Assembly (NCBI GenBank): GCA_964017045.1
Contig: OZ024802.1
Span: 27,716,293-27,780,292 of the forward strand
Direction of reading: 5' to 3'
DNA from: Omphiscola glabra
Taxonomy: Eukaryota; Mollusca; Gastropoda; Lymnaeidae
DNA: 64,000 nt
Positions 29,601-39,018 of the stretch are shown one piece after another (the stretch's first letter is position 1; each line of letters opens with the position of its first letter). Below the pieces are notes generated by a model that was not told where the DNA came from, searched no databases, and saw nothing but the letters and a program-made list of their open reading frames with translations. A program made the position numbers and the translations under genes.

Positions 29601-32600
29601 AGGCCAGTTGGCTCTGCACCGTTGGGGACGAAATTCGGATCACATTCTTTAATGATAAGTTGCCACTCACTAGCATCAATAAAGTCCTGGAAATAAATTG
29701 GTTTCACTATTCACTAACAAAATTGAACAACAGAGATACGTAACTGAGCTAACCTGTGTCGTGTAAACTTAATCCTTTTTTTTTGTTGTAAATCCGAGGT
29801 TGGAATCTATTAATCTTACATGATTGCTGGACAATGTAAATTATTTTTTTATGTTTGGAAACAAAGAAGATGACCCAGACTTTGGCTCTCTATCTAAAAA
29901 TATATTTTTTTGTCTTTTCCGGAACACAAACAAATGTATGAATAAAATATATGCTGCTGTCACCAAGGAATCCTAAAGGTGCACAAATTAATGCCACACT
30001 ACATAGAAGCTCACCTGAAACTGCATCTGGTACTTGGTAAAGTTTTCCTGGAAATGCCTCATCAGGTTAACTCTCAGCGGGTGCCAGAAGAGCTGCCACC
30101 CTACCAGTGCTCGGGAGACAGCATGCACTAGACAATGGCCGTCCCCGTCAGCGTGGATGGGAACCAGTCGCTCCTCGTTCTCATTATCAAGCTATGGAAG
30201 AAAAACAATGAGAGGGGGGGGGGGAATAAAGTTTTTTTAAAAAAAACAAGCTTAATGATGGCGTGCCAACTAGTCTAAGAGAAGGCAAACTCTGAAATAA
30301 AACCCGAACATGGAGCCCCTTAGGTGGTGTGGCATTAACACAATGAAAACTCTGACAACTCCTGTGATACAAAGAGTGCAGTGAAGACACACTGCTGGTC
30401 ATCTACCTGGTCTATTTTCCAGTGGTCTTGACTAAGTCTTGCCAGTGGATCAAATAGACAAGGATGAGAGAGTAAGGCTCCCTCAAATTTAACAAAATAC
30501 AGCTCTAGTCAAGGCTACTACTCAAGTTGAATATTGCCTTGGCCATCTTCCCAAGCAAAGGGATGACCAATAATAATACAGATATCAATTCAATATAGCC
30601 CAAACTATTTTCCCAGATAGTATATACAGATATCAATTCAATATAGCACAAACTATTTTCCCAGATAGTATATACAGATATCAATTCAGTATATAACAAT
30701 ATGCAACAATCTATTATCCCAGATAATTTAAACTGATATGCAAATGAAGGTGAAAAAAAAAATATTTTTATTGTAAGAAATAAAAATAACATTAAAAAAA
30801 GTTTCAGCTTTAAAATAATTATTAATTTTCTATGAATCTAATTAAAATCACCTTAATCAAATTTAATGTGTCCCTCAGATAGTCATAGCTTCCACTGCGA
30901 TCTTGACCATAACCGGGCATAGAGAGATGCTCGGGTTCTATTAGAAAAGCTCTGTCTCCGAGCTGGGCGCAATCAAATATTTGACCTTTTCCCATTTCTG
31001 TCAAGAGTTTGGCTCTTTTATAGAGAAAACACAAAGCATTAAATTTCTGAAAAAGATTCCTTCTAAATTTTTTTTATTTAAAAAAAAAAAGCAATTTTTT
31101 TATGGTATCTAAGTCATGAAATACCCTAGTACTGTTAGACACATTTTCAAAATCATTCAATTTAAAATATGCTTATTCATTATATATTTACATCTCGGAC
31201 TAGTGGAATACAAATTATCATGCGAGAGTTCATGACATTGGAAATTATCATATTTAATTATCCAGTTAAGTTCCATTTAGAGACAGAATGCTTTACTCAC
31301 CGTCCAGTGGTTTTGTCCATACCATAGTCTGTAAGCAGTGGGGATAGAATGGCACACAGGTAGTTGGATAATCCATTTACTTTCAAGGATACTTGGTCTA
31401 TGTTCGGCTTCTGTTCAGATTCACTCTGCTTCAACTTCTGGAGTAAAGTCTCTATGGCTTCAAATACACCACTCATTTGCTGAAATAAAGTTTGCGTCAT
31501 GCATTACTGAGCCGGCTAGCACATACATTCTTAAACTACTCCATCCTGTAATGTCATGCATTACTGAGCCGGCTAGCACATAGATTCTTAATCTACTCCA
31601 TCCTGTAATGTCATGCATAACCGAGCCGGCTAGCACATAGATTCTTAATCTACTCCATCCTGTAATGTCATGCATTATTGAGCCGGCTAGCACATAGATT
31701 CTTAAACTACTCCATCCTGTAACCTTTACAAAATTCTGAGACACAGTTTTCAAATTTGTACAAACCAAAAATGATTTCTGTTTATAAAAATGAAAATGAA
31801 TGTTGCACTCCAGAATCATAACTGAAACTCTGTCATATTACTTAAATTAATGCAACTCTCCTCTCCACCCTGACCTAGCCCAGAGGCATTACTTTAACAC
31901 AAAATATTTTCAGATAAAAAGTTGAGTAACCATCTATCCATCCCCAAAAGCTGGGAAAACCAAAGTCCTACAATTTAATTAAATTAAAAATCATATGACA
32001 AATAAGAAGGTGATAACAAGATGGTAGGTAATTAAATAGTTATGGTCTTATCATGAGATTATTATTAGCAATCCTTAAAGCCTAAACACAGTTTGCCCCG
32101 GGGCTCCGGTTGGCAAGTCGGTGGTGGCTTGCCGATTAGGAGACCCTATTCACCGGACCCCAAAGGCGTTACCCGGGGAACAATACCGCCATTGTGTGTC
32201 CTGTGTGGGCAGACAAGGGACATGCATGGAAGCTGCTGGAAATAAAACAGCACCTACAGGGCTGCCAACTGAGACATTTTACAGTTGGAAAAAAAGGCAG
32301 AGACAGGTAGGGATCATGATTACAAGCTGCCGCTAATAGATATGAGGCAAAAGGCTAAGGTGGAAGCCTCTGGCCGATGATTCTAAACACAACCCTGGGA
32401 AAGCTGCTCCTAGGCAACCGTTTCGTCCCAGCTACTTCGCAAACTAGTTGCTGGGTGGAAACCCACAGTAGAACCCCTCTTAGAGGGCATCCATCACTTC
32501 CCCGGGATGGGTGGGGGATGATATTAGGAAGGTAATGTACCATCCCGAATCCCTGGGAGAGTTGGCTGTGAACGCTTTAAACGCAGCTTTTTCGTCACTA

Positions 32601-32836
32601 GTATTCCTACACATGAGAACAAACAAAATAGGCCAATCACTAGTATTCCTACACATGAGGACAAACTGAGTAATTATTACTCCTACCTCCGGCACCCTCT
32701 CCAAGTTCCTTAACTTGCCCTGAGTATGTCTCTGGCCACATCCTGTGCACTCCACACTTGCCTCGTGCTCTGCAAAGAACAACCTCTTCTGGCAGTTGGG
32801 ACAGATCCCACTCAAGATGCTCAAGTTGCTTCTCAT
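8661..32836 (-). CDS. VCPIP1: VCPIP1/VCIP135 deubiquitinase, complete, 21 exons
   Basis: Orthologue of VCIP135, the VCP/p97-p47-associated OTU-type deubiquitinase known to act in post-mitotic Golgi/ER membrane assembly. Exons (minus strand): 32836-32687, 31479-31301, 31014-30852, 30191-30015, 29686-29503, 29081-28953, 28400-28270, 27561-27450, 26447-26235, 25326-25239, 24666-24529, 23760-23627, 22447-22239, 19665-19516, 18929-18693, 16890-16650, 15204-15076, 14348-14158, 12799-12649, 11800-10632, 8714-8661. All introns are GT-AG and phases chain without error to 1442 codons plus TGA. Seen: CPNC...CTGC zinc-ribbon-like pair (residues 12-33); OTU core with DGDGHC (Cys184) and GRNHFIPLVG (His319); conserved HFPGEFGSE across exons 12-13; UBX-like beta-grasp about 788-860 with RYGFPP; a long acidic Ser/Pro-rich tail, mostly in the 1.17-kb penultimate exon. 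The human protein is about 1220 residues; the extra length looks to be in the tail. A TAG lies in frame upstream of the chosen ATG. Several introns carry minisatellites that copy the adjacent splice site. Confidence 0.95.
8912..9185. repeat. 23-bp minisatellite, about 12 copies
   Basis: Unit AAGTATTCTTAATGGGAAGT plus ATC, alternating CTTAATG and CTTGATG variants. It sits in the last VCPIP1 intron, about 200 bp 5' of the terminal exon's acceptor. Confidence 0.92.
9400..9800. mobile_element. GC-richer dispersed-element fragment (class unknown)
   Basis: A GC-rich island in an AT-rich intron. It shares short diverged blocks, in the same order, with 32280-32450: a GATCATGAT...GCTGCNGCTA block and a CTCCTAGGCNANCGTNTCGT block. 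This suggests two old copies of one dispersed element. No coding capacity is seen. Confidence 0.35.
10140..10440. mobile_element. Dispersed repeat, inverted relative to 32545-32600
   Basis: GC-rich segment in the last VCPIP1 intron. About 45 bp around 10300-10345 (GCGTTTAAAGCGTTC, GACTCTCCC) match the reverse complement of 32548-32595 with about 80-85% identity by eye, marking a dispersed family in both orientations. A short open frame here is not supported as a gene. Confidence 0.45.
12800..13330 (-). repeat. About 55-bp repeat array at the acceptor of VCPIP1 exon 19
   Basis: The array starts at the acceptor of the exon that begins at 12799. The real site reads (minus strand) GCCCTGTCCCCAG. 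Array units carry GTGCCCTGTCCTCA followed by TTTTGCCTGTCACA and CAGCATCTAA, so they copy the polypyrimidine tract. The copy near 13134 even retains CTCAGGT. About nine units, the more distal ones diverged. Confidence 0.75.
13561..14000. repeat. 30-bp minisatellite, about 15 copies
   Basis: Near-perfect units of GTCTCAGTATAGGGCTGGGT plus GTCTTGGTTT, with a variant (GCCTCGGTTC) at the right end. It lies in the VCPIP1 intron between exons 18 and 19. The unit is a multiple of three and stop-free in several frames, so long decapeptide-repeat frames appear on both strands. Confidence 0.95.
14762..14920. repeat. About 43-bp tandem repeat, 3.5 copies
   Basis: Units with AAAATGGCAGGAACACA and CATCTGCCTTGGAT lie in the intron between VCPIP1 exons 17 and 18. 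Confidence 0.85.
15395..15842. repeat. 26-bp minisatellite interrupted by an insertion
   Basis: Unit near AAAATCACCAGAGCGATTCA plus TTATAA, about 11 copies in two blocks (15395-15508 and 15674-15842). The blocks are split by a 165-bp non-repetitive insert flanked by CACTGG on both sides. Confidence 0.9.
15509..15673. mobile_element. Short insertion with CACTGG target duplication
   Basis: A 165-bp GC-richer segment (containing CCTTCCGTCTTCACGAGACG) sits inside a tandem array. CACTGG flanks it at 15503-15508 and 15674-15679, and that string occurs once per uninterrupted variant unit, so the pre-insertion site can be read from neighbouring units. Possibly a SINE or truncated retroelement; the class is not determined. 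Confidence 0.6.
16888..17512 (-). repeat. 33-bp array carrying about 19 copies of an in-frame 3' splice site
   Basis: On the minus strand each unit reads roughly ACATATATGTACAACAATTT followed by TCTTCTCCAGATC. The final copy supplies the polypyrimidine tract, CAG and first codon (ATC) of VCPIP1 exon 16 (starts 16890). Units are 33 bp (one is 30), all divisible by three, and the array is open in the exon 16 frame for its full length. Splicing to any copy would therefore add multiples of 11 residues without a frameshift. The upstream exon ends in phase 0. Confidence 0.93.
17600..17812. repeat. 41-bp tandem repeat, 5 copies
   Basis: Units AAATTATAAAGTAATATATG plus CACACCAATTCTAACTTGACT lie in the intron between VCPIP1 exons 15 and 16, just beyond the splice-site array. 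Confidence 0.9.
18303..18640. repeat. 25-bp minisatellite, about 13 copies
   Basis: Unit near CAGATTCTCAGTGAGCGAGT plus GCTAA, about 50 bp past the donor of VCPIP1 exon 15 on the intronic side. It carries no splice site copy. Confidence 0.92.
19078..19128 (+). mobile_element. Retroposon 3' tail, GCTATATAA box plus (TAA)n
   Basis: Contains CTAGGCTGGGGTACCACGCT, then ATATAAAAC and a short (TAA)n run. It matches the tail of the 53259-53445 insertion, so both are 3' ends of one SINE/LINE family, 5'-truncated here. Confidence 0.6.
20275..20480. mobile_element. Dispersed repeat fragment rich in TTTCGG motifs
   Basis: The segment has CCGACCAAATTTCGG, TTTCGGTTTTGGCCGAAAG and related inverted motifs, unlike the surrounding intron. 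It is probably a decayed non-autonomous element; ends are not defined. Confidence 0.35.
20825..21660. repeat. About 67-73-bp satellite-like array, 12 copies
   Basis: Units begin CATTTCTTGAAATTCATCAT, pass through GATATGGATGAAATAACATA and end CATGTGCGTG. An internal (CAT)n/GCTCAT length variant separates two unit classes, with the longer class in the 3' half. It lies in the intron between VCPIP1 exons 13 and 14. Confidence 0.95.
22688..23640 (-). repeat. 35-bp array carrying about 27 copies of a 5' splice site
   Basis: On the minus strand each unit reads about CAGGCTCACTTTCCAGGTAA followed by GTCCAGTACCTTGTA. The first unit is the true end of VCPIP1 exon 12 (exon ends 23627, CTTTCCAG then GTAAGT). 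Nearly every copy keeps the exon-end bases and a GTAAGT, GTAAGA or related donor. Thirty-five is not a multiple of three, so only every third donor would stay in frame with exon 13 (22447). Confidence 0.93.
24010..24412. repeat. About 67-bp tandem repeat, 6 copies
   Basis: Units TTTTCTATAGCTATTTCTTA plus a section with ACAACTTTTTCAAAATCTGC and TGCATCTAATTTATTCTG lie in the intron between VCPIP1 exons 11 and 12. Confidence 0.92.
25021..25160. repeat. About 80-bp tandem duplication
   Basis: Two copies share ATCCAAGTGCACTGAA, CTACCTGTTA or GTACCTGTTA, and AAGGCTTGTGAGACA. They lie 80-220 bp intronic of the VCPIP1 exon 10 donor. Confidence 0.8.
25420..25770. repeat. 33-bp tandem repeat, about 10 copies
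   Basis: Units near GTCAGTCTTTTGTTATGCTT plus GATAAAGAAAT diverge toward the right end. The array starts about 95 bp intronic of the acceptor of VCPIP1 exon 10. Confidence 0.9.
27551..27965 (-). repeat. About 71-bp array duplicating the acceptor of VCPIP1 exon 8
   Basis: On the minus strand the true site reads GTGTGTACACAG then GCAGGGTATTTCC (exon starts 27561). Five or six upstream units repeat GTGTGTTCACAG then GCAGGATATTTCC and then CATAGCTATAAATTAATTTG. Both the acceptor and the first exon bases are therefore copied. Confidence 0.88.
28563..28700. mobile_element. Possible pogo/Tigger-like MITE end
   Basis: ACAGTGGAACCCC followed by TAGATAAT resembles the TIR of pogo/Tigger-type elements. 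I found no matching opposite end, so this may be a truncated copy or chance. Confidence 0.25.
30570..30695. repeat. 48-bp tandem repeat, 2.6 copies
   Basis: Units with CAGATATCAATTCAATATAG and CAAACTATTTTCCCAGATAG lie in the intron between VCPIP1 exons 3 and 4. Confidence 0.85.
31496..31730. repeat. 57-bp tandem repeat, 4 copies, next to exon 2 acceptor
   Basis: Units TCATGCATTACTGAGCCGGC, TAGCACATAGATTCTTAATC and TACTCCATCCTGTAATG start 17 bp from the acceptor of VCPIP1 exon 2. They do not include the acceptor itself. The length is divisible by three. Confidence 0.9.
32095..32665. mobile_element. GC-rich dispersed element in VCPIP1 intron 1
   Basis: About 500 bp of GC-rich sequence ending just upstream of a 2x repeat of CACTAGTATTCCTACACATG (about 32587-32662). 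Parts match 9400-9800 in the same orientation and 10300-10345 in reverse. It is likely an old non-autonomous or 5'-UTR-type retroelement piece. No coding frame is supported. Confidence 0.45.
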
Positions 32837-35800
32837 GTTTGTTGGTGCATCAATAATATCTTTAATTAGAAGAAAACTCTATTAAATTTTAAACAAATAA
32901 AAAACTAAAATAAAATACATTTATTTTTTCACAAATTAAATTTAAAGGTGCTACTTCAAGTCAGAATTATTTTTTTTTTAAATGTTGTAGTTACCTTCTT
33001 TTAGCAAATTGAATAACAAATTAAATTTTATTTTAAATTTAACAACCCCTTGTATGTGATTTATCCTTTATTAAGAACAGTTATGTAAATAGGAAGATTT
33101 TAGGCGAAAACACATTTCATATTTCCTACATTTTCCCCTTGAAAAAAAAAACATTTTATATTTACTGCATACTCAAATGTGTCACAAATACAAAACACAT
33201 AGCAACAGCTACACAATTAATCTTCACACCAAAACACACAACCGCTGAAAAAATCATATTGTTCCTTGAAAAAACAGGAAAAACTGATTTTTGGGGGTTG
33301 GAGCTGAAAATTTGAAAGAAGGTGTTGTCATCGGCAGCAAGTCTATATGCCAAGTTTCAGTTCAATAGGATGACTGGAGGTGGGTCAATTAGCCATCTGA
33401 ACATTTTGCCCTAACTACACCCACGAACAAAAGCAAAGATAATATTAATTATTAAAAAATGTATGTAACCAGTGTTGTTGTTTGTGTTACGGCGATTGAT
33501 AAATGCCTAAAGTGTTTCTAATTCTGAATCTTTGGTTTAATAATAATAAAATTTCAGACCTAATATTTTTTTAATTGCTTATACAGTCATTTCAAATAAA
33601 ACGTGAATATGTTTAAAAGGTGCAGTTGAGAGAGGAAATCTTAAATTTGTTAGTCAACATGCAATGTTGTAATCAAATTGCTTATCATCAAAGATACACA
33701 CCCAGCCTTATCTTTATGTATGTTTTATTCCTTTAAATAGTTTCAAGACAAGACTAGTCAATTGCTATTTTTGAATATAAAAGTGTTAAGGTTAAAAACA
33801 AGCCAAATAATTCCTGATTTTATTTATTTATAACAGAATATTTCAAAATGTTAGGCCTTTATAAGTCCAGACTAAAAGAATAATTGAATGTTTTTCACTT
33901 AAAAACTTTTCTTTTTTCAACAAGTATTTTCTAAATAGTTTGAAAAACAAAGAGCTAAGTTTTTTGTGATGCAATATGATAAAATTGCTTAAATCTTGAA
34001 CTTTTCGGCCAAAAATAATTTATTTCAATGTATTATCTTATTACAAAATTCATCATAATACTGATAGAAAAACTGCATATTTAAATTCTTTTCTCAATCA
34101 TTAGGTCAAATCTAACAAAAAATATATCAATGCAGTTTGTTTTAAATAATTTTGCTCTATTCAAACTTTTACAATGATAGCTATATCATATTATAATGTT
34201 CCTTTAAACATTATTCCATTCTTAATTTGACCCAGATAAGAAAAAAAAACTATAAAACTTACAAGTTTTAAAGTAAAGTAACAAAACAAAATATTCCTAA
34301 AGGAAACAGACTATCTCGTTAAGATTTTCAATAAATAAAACTTACACAAAAGTAGATCATCAAACTCCATGTTTTATTTCATATAAAAACTATACATTTA
34401 AAAAAGGACCATATGTCTATGATATATGTCTATGGTTATATAATGAAATATATCAAAGTAGGTAATATCTAATTGAACTTTTACAAAATATATTTTGTTA
34501 GCAAACAGCTTCACTTTAATAAATAGGAAAATGTAAAACCTTTAGGGTAATTAGATTTGCTATTTTTAGAAAATGTCATTTACTGTAATACTGAAACTGA
34601 AAAGATATTTATGTCTCACAATTCCTGAAATTTCCCAATTGAGACAAATCTATAAATATTGTATGTAATGTTAACAATCTTGCTTATTTCCCCTTAAAGC
34701 ATATTTTCCCCTTTATTTTCACTTTTTTTTTTGGTTACGAATAGCAATACTAGATCTAATCCAGTACCAGCCAAGAATATTTTTCTGTTTTTAAATGTGC
34801 TAGCTATGTCAGATGTGTAAGCTATTTCAGCTGTGTAGGCTATGTCAGATGTGTAGGCTATGTCAAATGTGTAGGCTATGTGAATGAGCTCAAAATAAGT
34901 GACAACAATGATTCCACCTGTTTCCGTATTTTTAGAATCCGAAATTTAAAGCCTTCATTCTGTATATGTCGTTGCTTACTTCTGGTTATAATAATATTAC
35001 TTAGCAGACAACACAATTTTTCAATTACAAAATGGATTATAAATCGGATATCAAACATAAAAAATATTTGTTGGTACCCAGTGAAACCTTATCATTTTTA
35101 TTTTTTATAACACGTTCGACAATATGTCATAACTATGTCAAAAATAATTAGCTATTTTATATCAAGAACGAACTAGCCTGTTTCCGTATTTTTAGAATTG
35201 GAAATTCAAAACCCGCCATTATACACTTGTCATATTAATATTACAATTATTATTTTCTTTAAATTTGGCTCAAGTTGGATTCTCTGAAACAATTAGAAAT
35301 GTAAATTTTATATCTTTTCCTTACAAAAACATAGCCCAGATCTTTTTAACTAATAATAAATGAGTACTGACTAAACTAAATAAATGTACATTTACACCGA
35401 TATCAAAAACAACATATTGGAAAACCCTTTATTATCATAATATTGCAATACTTTGTAAGTCTTGAGTTACCTGGCTACCTGTAAATATATTCAGAAGACG
35501 TATACATCCAAATTGAGCAATATTTTTTCTTTTCATATTATACATAAATTTTTAATCAGCATACTAATGCCCATTACTAGTATTACTAATAAATAATTGA
35601 CTTAGGCGTAGACTAACTAGAATTTGGTGTTTACAGAGTACTCTGTCACGACTGTAAATGCACATTTTTTAATCTATTATTTTAATTTTTATAAGGCCTG
35701 CACTGCTGGTGTACCTAGCAAAACCATGGACTTTGGCCTGCGTATACCAGTGTGTACCTAGCAAAATCATTGTCTGTGGCCTGCGTTGACCGAAGCGATA

Positions 35801-36206
35801 AAAGCAGCAAAACCATGGTTCTTGCGAGTCTTTAACTCTATGCGGAACTTGTAAAATTAATGTTAAAACTGAAAAACTATTTAAAAATCTTGTAATACCT
35901 GCAGGATCAAACAAAAGTAGTACTGATATTTTTATTGTGCGCAGGGCTTAAGTCCTGCATGAACGCAAGGGAACAACAATCCTGTAAAACTGTAACCGAC
36001 AATATATTTTTTTTTTTGGAGGGTTGGGAGGAAGATATTGGGTAAGTTCAACATTTTTGTGGCAAAGTATTTGTAAAGAGCAAAGCATTTCTTAGCATTT
36101 TATTGGTCGTAATTGGCCTCTTTTTAAGTAAAACGCATTTTTATACCCTAATATATTAGTATGTCAGAAATTCAGGATAATCATTAAATGTATGTTCTTT
36201 CTGCAG
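32837..36206. other. Intergenic/upstream region, no gene seen
   Basis: Very AT-rich sequence between the VCPIP1 start codon and the tentative plus-strand gene. It should contain the VCPIP1 promoter, and possibly 5' exons of the next gene, but no CpG-rich or otherwise recognisable promoter stands out. Small repeats only: an 18-bp unit (GCTATGTCAGATGTGTAG) about five times at 34797-34882, and a diverged duplication around CTGTTTCCGTATTTTTAGAA at 34917 and 35177. Confidence 0.5.
35695..35790. repeat. Two-unit repeat, inverted copy at 37376-37490
   Basis: Two about 47-bp units sharing GTGTACCTAGCAAAACCATG and TGGCCTGCG. The reverse complement recurs at 37376-37490 (GGTCCATGGTTTTGCTAGGT), about 1.6 kb away, on either side of the first exon of the tentative gene. 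Confidence 0.7.
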
Positions 36207-38453
36207 AACCCACCTCTCCTCCCACATCGGCTATACGCAGCAGTATGCAAAATATCCAAAATCAACAACCTCCTCCTCCTTCCATAGTGCGTAAGTAATA
36301 TATGGATGGACCTATATATCATACTGCTTTTAGAAAAGATTGACTCTGTGCTCTTTATAATAGGTATAGTTCCTGGCATTACACACTGTAAAAAGTGCAG
36401 GCGGACATCAGCAACCACCTTGGGGGTGGGGTGTTAGGCAAAAGGTAATTTTGTTGGTTGTGTGGACGTCCTTTGTGGACAACCCCTATCCAGAGTCGTA
36501 ATTTGTGTAGGCCCCTTGCCACTTTTTGGTTTTCTGCCCCCTGTTGAGCTTCAGCCCATTACTCACCCCACTTCCCACCCCCCCAACGGATCCATTTCTT
36601 AACAACAAAAAACACCTTGAAATAGCGTAAATCCTGTCACACACGCATAGTGTAAGAGTTTCTGTGAGGCAACATTGTGTATTACCCTGCGAATATAGCA
36701 CATGCTCTGCTACTCTGGAAACAAATTCAGTCATTGACAGGGTAAATGCAGACCTATCGCTTTGCTATACAGTTTGCTACCGTGCTGTGTGTTTCTAAAA
36801 TTGTGATGTTTTCAAAAGATTTTTCTACAAGACTGAGGGTTGTGAATGAAACATGGATATTGTGTGTAAATTTTGCCAATATTCAGGGAAAGCAAGATGG
36901 TTGAAATGACAACCTTGCACATTAATATTCATATGATATACTGGTTTTTCTTTGGATGTTCATCTATAGCAGATTTATGAAAATCTGCAGTCTACATCAA
37001 CAACATGAAGAATGTTGAAATGCAATAAAATATATGCTTAGTATTCAAAATTGGTCTGTGGTTATTATACATGTTACATACGTGATACATGAATGTTCTG
37101 TTTGTTTTCTCATTTTCAAATTCAACATATATTTAAAATATTTTAAAATTCTAATAAAACTACTGTCACAAATGAAGACATAATAATTTAAATATAAAAT
37201 ATATTTTTATTTAAAATGAAGACGAAGAATAGAAAAAAAAGTAAAACTTGATCCATATCTGGGAAGTGATCACAAAATATAAGATCGCCTAGTGCCTACT
37301 CAACCACAAGACCACACAAGTTAATATTTAACAGTCTTATCTTAAAACCAGGCCAATGGTACTGGTACATTTTTGCAACGGTGTATGCAGGCATAGGGAT
37401 AGGTCCATGGTTTTGATAGGTACATGCCACTGTGTATGCAGGTCTAGGTCCATGGTTTTGCTAGGTAAACTGCCGCTGTGCACGCAGCCACTTTTTTTTT
37501 GTAATCATTGAACATTCAAATTCAAGAAACATCAATAATTCAAATTACCCAAATCAAAATATTCCTTCAAAGTTAATGCTGCAATTAAAGTACTACTATG
37601 CCTATCTTAATCTAGTATATATGTTGCAGCAGTGAGGCCTCTCGAACATCTAACATCGGAGCGTTACCAGATTCGGCAGTGGCACTGGACTAATTTAACA
37701 TTTTCCGTGCACCACTTTGCCGTCATTTTACCTACCTACGGAATTCACACAAACCTGTATCATCCTGAAAACCCGGAGATGGGGAGATGGAGTTCACGTG
37801 CACCTAACAGGCAGCAGTGAGGCCTCTCGAACATCTAACATCGGATTTATTTTACGCGCTTCGAGCCTTTGGGGATGATGCGTGATTTTTAAATAAACTT
37901 TATTATTATTATTATTACTATTGACTTGCCTAGGACTATTAAAAGATTAAAAGCCTATTTCTATTTGAAACTACACATATTTCAAACTATTACTATTTCA
38001 AGTATTTGACATTTGACTCTTCATTCAAGCCCTACTTAGCCTACTATTTATTATATTTAAATTTAGTCAATTTAGTATTAATTAGTTTTAGTATTTTAAA
38101 TTTTGTTAAGATTAAGACTACTAAAATTATTTATTTATTTTAGCAGATCATCAAGGTCCTCTACTTCAAGGGATGGGAAATAATTACCATTGCATGAATC
38201 CGTTATCACTGGAAGGTATTCGATCTACCTATAAACAATTGCTTTGTCAGGCTACACCATAACACACGTCCAGTAATACTCAGTGAATGTAATCTCGTGA
38301 GAGCCTACTTTGTTGTTGTCCCGTTTTGCAGCTGAGTATTTGGAACAGCGGAAAAAAGTCACAATCAAATTAGAATGCCCATCCAAATTATTGTTCATGA
38401 AAATAAAAGCGGATTCTCCGGAAAATAGACACCTTATAATTTTTAAGATTTAA
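36207..38453 (+). CDS. Tentative three-exon gene, unknown product (5' end unresolved)
   Basis: Not recognised. Three segments chain in phase with good splice sites: 36207-36290 (after a TTTCTGCAG acceptor, donor GTAAGT), 38144-38215 (after TTTATTTTAG, donor GTATTC) and 38332-38453 (after GTTTTGCAG), ending in TAA. They encode about 91 residues: a Ser/Thr/Pro-rich start with a PPPPSIV run, a middle part with NYHCMNPLSLE, and a basic end with EYLEQRKKVTIKLECPSK. The first segment starts mid-codon, so an upstream exon is expected unless translation begins at the internal ATG at 36245. Phase agreement across three independent junctions (1 nt + 2 nt each time) argues for a real gene; the small size, lack of a known domain and missing 5' end argue for caution. 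It could be the 3' part of a gene whose upstream exons I missed, or a chance chain. Confidence 0.4.
37376..37490. repeat. Inverted partner of the 35695-35790 repeat
   Basis: Two units with GGTCCATGGTTTTG and CACTGTGTATGCAGG, in reverse orientation to 35695-35790. Together they may be ends of one element or two insertions of a family. Confidence 0.65.
37628..37920 (+). mobile_element. SINE-like element with internal 36-bp direct repeat and (TTA)n tail
   Basis: GCAGTGAGGCCTCTCGAACA plus TCTAACATCGGA occurs at 37632 and again at 37812. The second copy runs into CGCGCTTCGAGCCTTTGGGG and ends AATAAACTTTATTATTATTA. The (TTA)n end suggests retroposition. No target duplication was identified. Confidence 0.5.
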
Positions 38454-39018
38454 TATTGTTTATATAACCGATATAATACTTATTTACTTTACTTTAACAT
38501 TTAAGTCTAAGATCTGGCTAACAAAAATGAAGTACCGAAATTAGGCTTAAAAAATGTGTTGTTCAATTTGATTTTATAGAAACAAAAAAGTCAATATTAT
38601 TTACGAGAAACAGTGGGTTAACTAATTTACGATAGTTTTAACCTAGTATTATTTGTATTCATAGTGTCATGATACCTTCACATATTGTATGTAAGGCCAA
38701 TCACTAAACACATTTCATTTTTTTAAAATTAGTATTTACTGAAGGGCAAGAATATATTTTGTTCATAAATGAAAATTAATTTTGCTTAAATTTGTTTTGA
38801 TTTTTAATTTACAAATGCGTTATTTTTAAATGTAGCGTTAAAAAGGAACCGGAAGCTAAGATATATTGTGTTTCACCTAGCAACCAAATAAATGGAAGAT
38901 GTTCATTGGCAATAATGAACATGATACCATTTCAATTGGATGTTTAATGTGTTCGCGAGGGGAAGACCTTATTTGATAAGATATTACTATTTTTTTAAAT
39001 AACTAGGCGTAGATTAAA

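Noticed and set aside
33280..33420. Possible conserved element with TATATGCCAAGTTTCAGTTC
   Set aside because: Resembles phrases common in dispersed invertebrate repeats, but no ends, partner copy or coding frame were found here.
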